A DNA stretch of 64,000 nucleotides from Candidatus Palauibacter rhopaloidicola (GTDB lineage: Bacteria; Gemmatimonadota; Gemmatimonadetes; Palauibacterales; Palauibacteraceae): positions 1-64,000 of the forward strand of contig JAPPGH010000056.1 in NCBI GenBank assembly GCA_026914155.1, written 5' to 3'. The translations under genes were made by a program, and so were the position numbers. Below are positions 24,860 to 33,681 of this stretch, one piece after another. The first letter of the stretch is position 1; each line of letters starts with the position of its first letter. Under the pieces are notes generated by a model, which was not told the origin of the DNA, did no database searches, and saw only the letters and a program-made list of their open reading frames with translations.

Positions 24860-26037
24860 TGCGGCGCCGGTCGATCGCGCTCGCGGCCGTCGTGGCGGCC
24901 GGCGCGCTGCCCGGCCCCGCCACGTCGCAGCAGGGCGAGGCCGCGACCGAGGGCGTGTACGCCGATTCCATCGTCTTCGGGCAGTCCGCGGCCCTCGAAG
25001 GGCCCGCCGGCGAACTGGGCCGCAACATGAACCTCGGCATCCGGGCCGCGTTCGAGGAGGCCAATCGGGAAGGCGGCGTCCACGGGCGCGTGCTCCGCCT
25101 CATCGTCCGCGACGACGGCTACGAACCGGAACCCGCCGTCGCCAACACGCAGGAACTCATCGAGCACGGCGTGTTCGGCCTCATCGGCGCCGTCGGCACG
25201 CCGACCTCCGCCGCCGCGGAACCCGGCGCGAGCGAAGCGGGCGTCCCCTACATCGGGGCGTTCACGGGCGCCGGCCTGCTGAGGGGCCCGGACCAGCGTT
25301 ACGTCGTGAACCTGCGGGCGTCCTACGGCCAGGAAACCAGGGAGATGGTGGACCGCCTCGTGGATGACCTCGACTTCCGGCGCATCGCGGTCTTCTACCA
25401 GGATGACAACTACGGGCTGGCGGGCCTGACGGGCGTCCGCAGCGCGATGGACGAGCGTGGCATGGCTCTCGTCAGCGAGGCCCCCTACATGCGGAACACG
25501 CGGGCCGTGAAGCGGGGGCTCCTCGACATCCAGGCCGGCGACCCGCAGGCCGTCATCATCATCGGCGCCTATATCCCCGTGGCGCACTTCATCCGTTGGG
25601 CGAGGAAGATCGGCCTCGACGCCCTGTTCGTGAACATCTCCTTCGTCGGCAGCTACGCCCTCCTCGACGAGCTGGGCCGTGCCGGCGACGGCGTCGTCGT
25701 GACGCAGGTCGTGCCCTTCCCCCGCGACCCCAGCGTCCCCGTGGTGGCGCGCTATCAGGCCGCGCTGCGGGCAGTCGATCCCTCCGCCCGGCCGGGCTTC
25801 GTGTCCCTGGAGGGCTATCTGGCCGGGCGGCTGGTCGTGGAGGCGCTGGCGGCCGGCGATCCGGCCGTTCGGCCCAGCCGGGAGTCCTTCCTCCGCACGC
25901 TGACGGAATCCGGCCCCATCGACCTCGGCGGGTTCACGGTCGAATACGGGGTGGAAGACAACCAGGGCTCGGACCTCGTGTTTCTGACCGTGATTCGGGA
26001 GGGCGAGTTCGTCCCCGTGACCCGGCTCTCGCGGTGA
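24859..26037 (+). CDS. Periplasmic binding protein, branched-chain amino-acid (LivJ/Peripla_BP_6) type
   Basis: The 392-residue exported receptor has a signal peptide ending near ATSQQ. The type I periplasmic binding fold is shown by IVFGQSAALEGPAGELGRNM, LIVRDDGYEPEPAVANTQEL, FGLIGAVGTPTSAAAEP and IAVFYQDDNYGLAGL. No ABC permease or ATPase gene lies nearby; instead it is locked by overlapping codons between a PP2C phosphatase and a sensor kinase (TGATG and GTGA). It is therefore probably the ligand-sensing component of that kinase rather than a transport subunit. The ligand is unknown; amides, amino acids or short organic acids are usual for the family. Confidence 0.85.
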   Translation: MRRRSIALAAVVAAGALPGPATSQQGEAATEGVYADSIVFGQSAALEGPAGELGRNMNLGIRAAFEEANREGGVHGRVLRLIVRDDGYEPEPAVANTQELIEHGVFGLIGAVGTPTSAAAEPGASEAGVPYIGAFTGAGLLRGPDQRYVVNLRASYGQETREMVDRLVDDLDFRRIAVFYQDDNYGLAGLTGVRSAMDERGMALVSEAPYMRNTRAVKRGLLDIQAGDPQAVIIIGAYIPVAHFIRWARKIGLDALFVNISFVGSYALLDELGRAGDGVVVTQVVPFPRDPSVPVVARYQAALRAVDPSARPGFVSLEGYLAGRLVVEALAAGDPAVRPSRESFLRTLTESGPIDLGGFTVEYGVEDNQGSDLVFLTVIREGEFVPVTRLSR

Positions 26038-28262
26038 GTACCGCGGGGCCTCCGGCGAAACAGAGCGACGAGCGCATCCACCGCGCCTTCGAGTGGGCGC
26101 TCGCGCGGCTTCCGGGCCGGATGGGGACGCGGGCGCGGGATGCGACCGGCGGGCGGTTCGGCATCGGCAGCCAGATCGTCGTCGGACTGGGCGGCGGCGT
26201 GCTCCTGACGATCAGCGCCATCCTTCTCGCGCTCCTCCTGATGACCATCGTGGAGCGGGGACAGAGCGAGGTCACGCAGGAACAGATCCCCTCGCTCCTC
26301 GCGGGCCACCGCGTGACCCAGCACAGCGAGGGGCTCCTGCGCGCATCTCCGCAGCTCCTGTCGGCCGCCGACCCCGCGACGCTGGCGGACGTCCGGGCCG
26401 CCGTCCTGCTGGAGCAGGACAGCCTCCAGTACTGGGTCGGGGAGGTCGGCGGCGGAGCGGGCATGGATGCGGATGTCGCGGATCTGGCCGAAGGCCTGGT
26501 GGCGAACATCAACGAGATCTACGAGTCGGTCAACAACCGGATGACCTACGCTGCCCGGCTCGCCGAGATGGCGGCGACCGTCGAGGAGACCGGACTCCGC
26601 CTGCAGTCGGTGCTCGAGGAGGCGATCGACGATCAGTATTTCTTCATGCGCACGGGGCTCCGCCAGCTGACGGACGTGCCGGCGCCGCGTGCCCAGCGCC
26701 AGGCGCAGGACGAAATCGAGCAGCTTGATGGCCTCCTGAACTTCAAGGCGTCGCAGAACCAGGCGATCACGCTCATCCAGCAGGCCTTCACCGAGACCGA
26801 TGCCGAACTGCTGCTCGCCAACCAGGGGCGCGTGGAGACCGCGCTTCGCGATGTGCGGGCGACGTTGCCCAGGATCCGCCCGCTCCTGAGGGAGACGCTG
26901 GCCGACGCGGTGAGCGTCCCCAGCGAGCTGTACGGAGGTCCCGGCGGCATCTTCCAGACCCGGCGGCGCGAACTGGAGGAGGTCGGTCTGGCCGAGGAAC
27001 TGCTCGAGCGCAACCGGCAGACGACGGCGGAACTCGACATGGGCGTCCGGGCGCTCATGGAGCGCGTCGAGGAGACCGCCCGGGATGCGGCCAGCCGCTC
27101 CGAGTTTCTCGTGCAGTTGGGGTTCTGGTTCCTCCTCGCCGTGATCCTGTTCACGATCGGCGCGGCCCGCGTCGCCTGGAAGACGTTCGGCCGCTCGCTC
27201 ATCGTTCGATTGAACAGCCTGTTCGCGACCACGCGGCGCATGTCGGAGGGCGACCTCGAAGTGAAGGTGGAGGTCGAGGGCAACGACGAAGTCACCGACA
27301 TGGCGCAGGCGCTGGAGGTCTTCCGCAAGCACGCGCTCGAGGTGCAGAGGCTGAACCTGGTCGAGAAGCTGGCGCAGGAGGTGCAGACGAAGAACGAGGC
27401 GCTGGAGCAGACGCTCGACGACCTCCGGCGTACGCAGGAACAGGTCATCACGCAGGAGAAGCTGGCCTCGCTCGGCGCGCTCACGGCGGGGGTCGCCCAC
27501 GAGATCCGCAACCCGCTCAACTTCGTGAACAACTTCGCGGTGCTGTCGAAGGAACTGATCGAGGAACTGCAGGAGGAGATGAAGGAGGTCGCGGACGGGA
27601 ACGCGGAACTGGACCGCGATTTCATCGATGAGGTCCTCGGCGACCTCGAGATGAACGTGACCAAGGTTCGGGAGCACGGAGGCCGGGCCGACCGCATCGT
27701 CGAGGGAATGCTGGCTCATTCGCGCGACGAGGCCGGCGCCGCCGAGACCATCGACGTCAACCAACTGGTCGACGAGTACGCGAAGCTCGCCTACCACGGC
27801 CTGCGCGGCACGGACTCCTCGTTCAACGTTACGCTGGACCGCGATTTCGATGACGAAGCCGGCGAGGTCACCGGCATCGCCCGCGACTTGAGCCGGGTCT
27901 TCCTGAACATCGTGACCAACGCCTGTCACGCGACGGCCGCCCGCAAGGAGGCGGAGGAGGACGCCGACTATTCGCCCACCGTCGCGCTCAGGACGAGGGG
28001 CTACGACGACCACGTCATCGTGTCGATTCGGGATAACGGCACCGGCATTCCGGACTCCATCGTCCGGAAGATCTTCGAACCGTTCTTCACGACGAAGTCG
28101 GGGACGCAGGGAACCGGGCTCGGGCTGTCGATCTCACGCGATATCGTCGTGGGCCACGGCGGCGAGCTCGAGGTGGAGAGCGAGCCGGGCGAGTTCACCG
28201 AGTTCCGGGTCAAGCTGCTCCGCGAGAGCAACATTTCAGAAGTGGCGGCGGCCGTGACATGA
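26034..28262 (+). CDS. Transmembrane sensor histidine kinase with large periplasmic helical domain
   Basis: This 742-residue kinase starts at GTG 26034, overlapping the previous stop. A membrane helix at about 45-72 and a second at about 365-385 enclose a periplasmic, helix-rich region of some 290 residues. The HAMP domain (about 390-445), a coiled coil (TQEQVITQEKLASLGALTAG) and the DHp box with His489 (GVAHEIRNPLNFVNNF) follow. The ATPase core has N-box FLNIVTNACHATAA, DNGTGIP and GTGLGLSIS. The coupled binding protein probably docks on the periplasmic domain. The phospho-acceptor is likely the receiver of the PP2C protein encoded first in the operon. Confidence 0.9.
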   Translation: MSTAGPPAKQSDERIHRAFEWALARLPGRMGTRARDATGGRFGIGSQIVVGLGGGVLLTISAILLALLLMTIVERGQSEVTQEQIPSLLAGHRVTQHSEGLLRASPQLLSAADPATLADVRAAVLLEQDSLQYWVGEVGGGAGMDADVADLAEGLVANINEIYESVNNRMTYAARLAEMAATVEETGLRLQSVLEEAIDDQYFFMRTGLRQLTDVPAPRAQRQAQDEIEQLDGLLNFKASQNQAITLIQQAFTETDAELLLANQGRVETALRDVRATLPRIRPLLRETLADAVSVPSELYGGPGGIFQTRRRELEEVGLAEELLERNRQTTAELDMGVRALMERVEETARDAASRSEFLVQLGFWFLLAVILFTIGAARVAWKTFGRSLIVRLNSLFATTRRMSEGDLEVKVEVEGNDEVTDMAQALEVFRKHALEVQRLNLVEKLAQEVQTKNEALEQTLDDLRRTQEQVITQEKLASLGALTAGVAHEIRNPLNFVNNFAVLSKELIEELQEEMKEVADGNAELDRDFIDEVLGDLEMNVTKVREHGGRADRIVEGMLAHSRDEAGAAETIDVNQLVDEYAKLAYHGLRGTDSSFNVTLDRDFDDEAGEVTGIARDLSRVFLNIVTNACHATAARKEAEEDADYSPTVALRTRGYDDHVIVSIRDNGTGIPDSIVRKIFEPFFTTKSGTQGTGLGLSISRDIVVGHGGELEVESEPGEFTEFRVKLLRESNISEVAAAVT

Positions 28263-28291
28263 GGGTTCGCCGCATGGATCATGGAGGGATC

Positions 28292-29941
28292 ATGAGAACG
28301 AAACGGTATTGCCGGATCGCCCTGACGATGGCCGGGGTCTTCCTCTTCGGCGCGGGATCGCTGCTCGCGCAGGTCGGACGCCCGGAAACGACTCCACGCG
28401 GGGACGACGAGGGCGACGGCCCCTACGACCGCCTGATTCTTCGCGGCGTCACGATCATCGATGGAACGGGCGCGCCGCCGCAGGGCCCCGTGGACATCGT
28501 CATCGAGGGCGACCGCATCGTCTCGGTCAACACCGTCGGCTTCCCGGGGCTCGACATCAGCGAGGATCGCCGGCCCGACGTGGAAATCGAGGACGATCCC
28601 GGCGCGAACGTGCACGAGGTCGACCTCTCCGGGCACTTCGTCATGCCCGGCTTCGTCGACATGCACGCGCACACCGGCGGCCTCCCCAAGGCGCCGCAGC
28701 CCGAGTACGTCTACAAGCTCTGGATGGCGCACGGGATCACGACCTCCCGCGGCGTGGGCCACGGGCCGATGATGTGGTCGCTCGAGGAGAAAGCGAAGGC
28801 GGCGCGCAACGAGATCGTCGCCCCGCGCATGTACACCTACGTGCGGCCCGGCGAGGCCTGGGGCCAGGGGCTGGTGCACTCGCCCGAGACGGCGCGCGAA
28901 TGGGTGCGCTGGGCGGCGGCGCAGGAAGTCGATGGACAGAAGATCGACGGGCTCAAGCTGGGCTCGTACGACCCGCCGATCATGGAGGCGCTGATCGACG
29001 AGGCGCGGCAGCACGGGCTCGGCACCGTGGCCCACCTCGGCCAGATGGGCGTGGGGCGGATGACCGCGCTCGACGCGGCCGAGATCGGGCTCGACATGAT
29101 GACCCACTACTACGGCCTGTTCGAGTCGATGCTGTCCGACTACAGCGTCCAGGACTGGCCGCTCGACTACAACTACCAGAACGAGCAGCACCGCTTCGGC
29201 AACGTCGCCCGGCTCTGGGACCAGGTCGACGGCCCCGGCTCGGAGAGCTGGAACGCGCTGCAGGAGCGCTTCCTCGAACTCGGGTTCGGGATCGATCCGA
29301 CGATGACGATCTACGAGGCGAGCCGGGACGTGATGGCCGCCCGCAACGCGGACTGGCACGAGGAGTACACGCTCCCCAGCCAGTGGGAGTTCTACCAGGC
29401 GAGCCGCGCCGCGCACGGCTCGTACTGGTTCTACTGGGGCACGGAGGAAGAGGTCGCGTGGCGGAACTTCTACAAGGTGTGGATGCAGTTCCTCAACGAG
29501 TTCAAGAACCGCGGCGGCCGGGTGACGACGGGCTCGGACTCGGGCTTCATCTACAAGCTGTACGGCTTCGACTACATCCGGGAGTTCGAACTGCTGCGCG
29601 AGGCCGGGTTCCACCCGGTGGAGGTCATCCGCTCGGCCACCCTGCACGGGGCGCAGGAGTTGAACGATCCCAAGGGGCTCCCGCCCGACTTCGGGATGAT
29701 CCGCCCCGGACTCAAGGCCGATTTCGTCGTCGTCGAGGAGAACCCGCTTCAGAACCTGAAGGTCCTGTACGGAAACGGCGCGCCGAGGCTCAACGACGAG
29801 ACCGGCGAGACGGAGCGCGTCGGCGGCATCAAGTACACGATCAAGGACGGCATCATCTACGACGCGAAGCGGATGCTGGCCGACGTGCGCGAGATGGTGC
29901 GGGCGGCGAAGGCCCAACTCGCGACGGAGGACGACGATTGA
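28292..29941 (+). CDS. Secreted amidohydrolase family protein
   Basis: The 549-residue metal-dependent hydrolase carries a Sec signal ending near SLLAQ. DRLILRGVTIIDGTG and FVMPGFVDMHAHTGG give the amidohydrolase strand and the HxH metal site; VAHLGQMGVG, MMTHYYG and TTGSDSGFIYKLYG provide further His/Asp ligands, and GLKADFVVVEENPLQNL is the C-terminal signature. The substrate is unknown. ATG 28292 has GGAGGG six bases upstream; ATG 28259, overlapping the kinase stop, would add eleven residues before the signal. It is followed with overlapping codons by the DUF305 gene. Confidence 0.82.
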   Translation: MRTKRYCRIALTMAGVFLFGAGSLLAQVGRPETTPRGDDEGDGPYDRLILRGVTIIDGTGAPPQGPVDIVIEGDRIVSVNTVGFPGLDISEDRRPDVEIEDDPGANVHEVDLSGHFVMPGFVDMHAHTGGLPKAPQPEYVYKLWMAHGITTSRGVGHGPMMWSLEEKAKAARNEIVAPRMYTYVRPGEAWGQGLVHSPETAREWVRWAAAQEVDGQKIDGLKLGSYDPPIMEALIDEARQHGLGTVAHLGQMGVGRMTALDAAEIGLDMMTHYYGLFESMLSDYSVQDWPLDYNYQNEQHRFGNVARLWDQVDGPGSESWNALQERFLELGFGIDPTMTIYEASRDVMAARNADWHEEYTLPSQWEFYQASRAAHGSYWFYWGTEEEVAWRNFYKVWMQFLNEFKNRGGRVTTGSDSGFIYKLYGFDYIREFELLREAGFHPVEVIRSATLHGAQELNDPKGLPPDFGMIRPGLKADFVVVEENPLQNLKVLYGNGAPRLNDETGETERVGGIKYTIKDGIIYDAKRMLADVREMVRAAKAQLATEDDD

Positions 29942-30642
29942 AGTTCGCGCGCGGGGCCGGGCTCCTGCTCGCGGCGCTGGCCGCGTGCCGCGGCGACGCG
30001 AGCGAGGGGGAGGCGCGGACGGTCCAGCCCGGCGCCCCCGGCGAGGCCACGCGCGTCCTGACCGTGGAGGAAGCCGCATCCCTCGAGCACGTCACGCACA
30101 CCGAGGCGGACGTACGCTTCATGCAGGGGATGATCCCGCATCACGCCCAGGCGCTGGAGATGGCCGCGCTCATCCAGGAGCGGACGGAGCACGAGGGGCT
30201 GCTCCTGCTCGGGCGCCGGATCGAGATCTCCCAGCGGGATGAGATCGCGTGGATGACGCGCTGGCTCGAGCGCCGCGGGGAGACGGCTCCGATGATGGGG
30301 GCCGGACACGCGCACGGACTCGGAGAGGGCGAACTCATGCCGGGGATGCTGTCGCACGAGGAGATGGCCGCCCTCGCCGCGGCACGCGGCTCCGAGTTCG
30401 ACCGGCTCTTCCTCGAAGGCATGATCAAGCATCATCAGGGCGCGCTCATGATGGTGGCGGAACTGTTCGACAGTCCTGGCGGAGGCCAGGAGACCGAGAT
30501 CTTCCGGTTCGCGGCGGATGTGGACGCGGACCAGGACATGGAGATCCTGCGCATGAGCGACATGTTGAACGCGATTCCAGGAGCGCTTATCGACGATTCA
30601 CGGAGGCAGGAGGTAGCAAGATGTCACGCAGAGAGACCTTGA
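29938..30642 (+). CDS. DUF305 lipoprotein
   Basis: The 234-residue lipoprotein is read from TTG 29938, whose TTGA overlaps the amidohydrolase stop. The lipobox is LAAC (Cys17). DUF305 consists of repeated ferritin-like helical units with HH pairs: FMQGMIPHHAQALEMAALI and LEGMIKHHQGALMMVAEL, plus MMGAGHAH. The His/Met content suggests copper or other metal binding, as proposed for DUF305 members. The gene runs 22 bases into the next gene. Confidence 0.82.
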   Translation: MKFARGAGLLLAALAACRGDASEGEARTVQPGAPGEATRVLTVEEAASLEHVTHTEADVRFMQGMIPHHAQALEMAALIQERTEHEGLLLLGRRIEISQRDEIAWMTRWLERRGETAPMMGAGHAHGLGEGELMPGMLSHEEMAALAAARGSEFDRLFLEGMIKHHQGALMMVAELFDSPGGGQETEIFRFAADVDADQDMEILRMSDMLNAIPGALIDDSRRQEVARCHAERP

Positions 30643-32474
30643 CCGTGGGACGGCGGATCGGCCGCCCGGCGGTGGCGTTGTTCGTGTTGGCGTTCGGCTG
30701 GCTGGCCGGCGCGGAGGCCCTGGCGGCCCAGGACCCGCCGCCACCCCCTCCGGAGGCCGTCTGGGAGTGGGATCCGGACGATCCGCGCATCGGGCTCGCG
30801 CCGGGCCTCCACGATGCCGGCATGGCGATCGGCAACCTGGAGCGGCTGGTCAGCCTTCCGAAGCCCGATCCGTTCCTCACGGACGAGGCCGGCGGGCGCG
30901 GGCCGACCAACTCGGACATCGCGTTCCAGGGAGATCTCGTCTTCCAGGGTAGCTACTGGGGCTTCCAGGTGTTCGACGCCTCGGATCCCGCCCAGCCCGA
31001 ACTCGTCGTTGCGGTCGTGTGCCCCGGCGGGCAGGGCGACGTCAGCGTGCACGAGAACCTTCTCTTCATGTCGGTCCAGCAGGCTTCGGCCCGGCTCGAC
31101 TGCGGCACGGAGGGGGTCCAGGACAGCGTCAGCACCGTGCGCCTGCAGGGGATCCGGATCTTCGACATCTCCGACATCGGGAATCCGCGCCAGGTGAAGA
31201 CCGTGCAGACGTGCCGCGGCTCCCACACGCACACGCTCGTGACCGATCCCGGCGACGACTCCCACGTCTACATCTACGTGTCGGGTACGGGACGTGTCCG
31301 GTCGGGCAGCGAACTCGAAGGCTGCTCCGGCCTGCCGGCCGAGGAGGACGGGAACACGGCGCTGTTCCGGATCGAGATCATCGAAGTGCCTGTGGATGCG
31401 CCCGAGAATGCGGAAGTCGTGAACATGCCGCGCATCTTCGCCGACCCCGAGACGGGGGATATCGCCGGGCTGTGGGCGGGAGGCGACCACGGCGAAGGCA
31501 CGCAGGCGTCCCGTCTCACGAACCAGTGCCACGACATCACGGTGCGCTCGGATCTCGGACTCGCCGCCGGAGCCTGCTCAGGGAACGGCATCCTGCTCGA
31601 CATCTCCGACCCCGAGAATCCGGTCCGCATCGACCAGGTCGTCGATCCGAACTTCGCCTACTGGCATTCGGCGACCTTCAACAACGACGGGACGGCGATC
31701 GTCTTCACGGACGAGTGGGGCGGCGGCGGAGCGCCGCGCTGCCGCGGCTCCGATCCGGAGACGTGGGGCGCCAACGCGATCTTCACGATCCGCGACCGCA
31801 AGATGGAGCTGGCGGGCTACTACAAGCTGCCGGTGCCGCAGACGGAGCAGGAGAACTGCGTGGCCCACAACGGGTCCATGATCCCGGTGCCCGGCCGCGA
31901 CATCATGGTGCAGGGCTGGTACCAGGGCGGCCTGTCGATCTTCGACTTCACGGATCCGGAGAATCCGTTCGAGATCGCCTATTTCGACCGTGGCCCTCTC
32001 GACGCGGTAGAGATGCTGAGCGGCGGCTACTGGTCGGCGTACTGGCACAACGGTGCGATCTACGGCGCGGAGATCGCGCGCGGCGTGGACGTGTTCCAGC
32101 TCGCCGTCAGCGAGCATCTGTCGCAGGCGGAGATCGACGCGGCGATGTCCGTGATGGTCGGCGATTCCAACGTGCAGAACCAGGAGCGGTTCGATTGGCC
32201 CGCGAGCTTCGCGGTCGCACGGTCGTACCTGGTCCAGATGCAGCGCGGCAGCGGCATCCGGGCCGAGCGCGGGGAGCGGGTGGCGTCGCTGCTCGACATG
32301 GCGGAGAGCCAATCCGGCGCCGAGCGGAGCGCCACGCTGGATGAATTGAACGCGGTCGCCGCCGAACTCGACGAGGACGCGCGTCTCGCCGCCAACGCGG
32401 CCGCGCCGGGAGATGCGCGGCGCCTGGCGCTGCTGGCCGACGCGATCCGCGACCTGACGGCCTCGCTGCGCTGA
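30621..32474 (+). CDS. LVIVD-repeat beta-propeller secreted protein
   Basis: This 617-residue exported protein has a signal peptide with cleavage near ALAAQ, followed by a short polyproline stretch. Repeated blade motifs such as FQVFDASDPAQPELV, IRIFDISDIGNPRQV, GILLDISDPENPVRI and LSIFDFTDPENPFEI are LVIVD repeats and predict a beta-propeller. HTHTLV and NQCHDIT are conserved positions that may bind ligands. The C-terminal 100 residues are helical. The function of the family is not established. ATG 30621 follows AGGAGGTAG. It forms an operon with the DUF305 lipoprotein and amidohydrolase. Confidence 0.75.
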   Translation: MSRRETLTVGRRIGRPAVALFVLAFGWLAGAEALAAQDPPPPPPEAVWEWDPDDPRIGLAPGLHDAGMAIGNLERLVSLPKPDPFLTDEAGGRGPTNSDIAFQGDLVFQGSYWGFQVFDASDPAQPELVVAVVCPGGQGDVSVHENLLFMSVQQASARLDCGTEGVQDSVSTVRLQGIRIFDISDIGNPRQVKTVQTCRGSHTHTLVTDPGDDSHVYIYVSGTGRVRSGSELEGCSGLPAEEDGNTALFRIEIIEVPVDAPENAEVVNMPRIFADPETGDIAGLWAGGDHGEGTQASRLTNQCHDITVRSDLGLAAGACSGNGILLDISDPENPVRIDQVVDPNFAYWHSATFNNDGTAIVFTDEWGGGGAPRCRGSDPETWGANAIFTIRDRKMELAGYYKLPVPQTEQENCVAHNGSMIPVPGRDIMVQGWYQGGLSIFDFTDPENPFEIAYFDRGPLDAVEMLSGGYWSAYWHNGAIYGAEIARGVDVFQLAVSEHLSQAEIDAAMSVMVGDSNVQNQERFDWPASFAVARSYLVQMQRGSGIRAERGERVASLLDMAESQSGAERSATLDELNAVAAELDEDARLAANAAAPGDARRLALLADAIRDLTASLR

Positions 32475-32491
32475 GCGACGCCATTCGAGGT

Positions 32492-32526
32492 GCGCTCCGG
32501 GGGGCCGCGTCCTCACCCCGGAGCGC
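32492..32526 (+). terminator. GC-rich hairpin downstream of the LVIVD gene
   Basis: GCGCTCCGGGG (32492-32502) and CCCCGGAGCGC (32516-32526) are perfect complements around a 13-base loop, 18 bases after the LVIVD stop. No T-run follows, so termination by itself is unsure; it may instead protect the mRNA 3' end. Confidence 0.5.
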
Positions 32527-32627
32527 GCTTCGCGTCGCGGGCCGGGCCCGGAGGCGGAACCGGGGCGCCCACCGAACCGTATGACAGCCTGACCGACGGC
32601 CGTCCCATCCCCGAAGCGGACCCTGCG

Positions 32628-33095
32628 ATGAAGCACGATTCCCCAACCGACGCCGCTCTTTCCACAGGCGGATTGACCCGAGGCATCGTCCCCGGGGGCA
32701 CCTTTCTGGCGGACTTCCTCTACCCCGAGCCGGCGGAGCGCCGGGTCGGGGCGATCATCGGCTGGTGGGAGAAACGCCGTCTCCCCTACAACCTCATCGT
32801 CGGCGGGACCGGGCTTGTGACGATGACGTTCGGCGCGGCGCTCACGGCGGTGGTCGCGACACTGCAACCGGTCGACCTGATCCGCGGGGCGATCTGGTGG
32901 GCCGTGTGGGCGAACGTGTGCTATACGCTGGGACCCGTCTTCGAGATCGCGCTCCAGAAGCTGTTCGGCGAACGGCTCCTTCCGGCCGGTCCCCTCCTCT
33001 TCCGGGCGGGCGTGACCATCGCCGTCGGCGTCACGCTGCTGCCTATCATCCCCCTCACGATCGGGTTCATCCTGAACTTCCTCGGACTGCTCTGA
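32628..33095 (+). CDS. Small membrane protein of unknown function
   Basis: The predicted 155-residue protein has about 45 cytoplasmic residues and then four hydrophobic segments (LIVGGTGLVTMTFGAAL, AIWWAVWANVCYTLGPVF, LLFRAGVTIAVGVTLLP, IPLTIGFILNFLGLL). I do not recognise a family. The start is ambiguous: ATG 32628 is used, with no good ribosome site. The stretch before it (32527-32627) holds no other feature that I can see. Confidence 0.6.
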   Translation: MKHDSPTDAALSTGGLTRGIVPGGTFLADFLYPEPAERRVGAIIGWWEKRRLPYNLIVGGTGLVTMTFGAALTAVVATLQPVDLIRGAIWWAVWANVCYTLGPVFEIALQKLFGERLLPAGPLLFRAGVTIAVGVTLLPIIPLTIGFILNFLGLL

Positions 33096-33127
33096 CGGCC
33101 GCGAGATGGGTCCCTTGGCTCCTGTGG

Positions 33128-33646
33128 GTGCTGGCGAGCGGAGTCGGCGGAGCCGCGGGCGTCGTCCCGGCGAGGATCATCGGTACGGCGATGGGCGAGG
33201 CCGTCCTCGGGGCCGTGGCGCTGGGCGGGGTCCTCGGCACCATCGCGACAGCCCAGTGGCTCATCATGCGGCGGCGCCTGTCCTGGGCGGCCCGGTGGGC
33301 GATGGCAAAGATCGCGGGTGGACTCGTGGGAGGTGCCGTCGCCCTTGGCCTGTTGGACGCACTGTCCGCGAACGGAAGTGAAACCCTGGGCGCCGTCCTG
33401 GGAACGCTCGCGGGACTGGCCGCGTTCGGCACGGTCCAATGGCTGATTCTCCGACGGGTCGCGCATGCCGGCGGGTGGGTGGCGGCAAGCGTCGCGGGCC
33501 TCGTCGCGGCCGGCCCCCTCGGCGTGGGCGTGCTGGGGTCGCTCGTTGGAGATGGCGGTGGATTCGGGGTCGTCTACGGGGCGATAACCGGCGCACGGTT
33601 CGTCTCAGTGATCTCGAAGCGCCCCGCTTCCGCGCCGGACGCCTGA
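33128..33646 (+). CDS. Glycine-rich multi-helix membrane protein of unknown function
   Basis: This frame encodes about 172 residues with repeated hydrophobic Gly/Ala-rich helices. Two similar units, LGTIATAQWLIMRRRLSWAARW and LAAFGTVQWLILRRVAHAGGW (cited as TAQWLIMRRR and TVQWLILRR), suggest an internal duplication of a helix-loop-helix. GTG 33128 is a tentative start; the frame also passes CTG 33092, which would overlap the preceding stop. No family is recognised. Probably co-transcribed with the preceding small membrane protein. Confidence 0.55.
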   Translation: MLASGVGGAAGVVPARIIGTAMGEAVLGAVALGGVLGTIATAQWLIMRRRLSWAARWAMAKIAGGLVGGAVALGLLDALSANGSETLGAVLGTLAGLAAFGTVQWLILRRVAHAGGWVAASVAGLVAAGPLGVGVLGSLVGDGGGFGVVYGAITGARFVSVISKRPASAPDA

Positions 33647-33657
33647 GCGAGCCGTCG

Positions 33658-33673
33658 CGTTCCCGCGGGAACG
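33658..33673. promoter_or_regulatory. 16-bp perfect palindrome (copy 1)
   Basis: CGTTCCCGCGGGAACG is an exact 16-bp palindrome lying in the 35-base gap between two convergent genes. An identical copy occurs at 44324-44339 just upstream of the DNA glycosylase gene. Here it could act as a short terminator stem or a protein site; the exact repetition favours a binding protein. Confidence 0.5.
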
Positions 33674-33681
33674 TACTGTCG

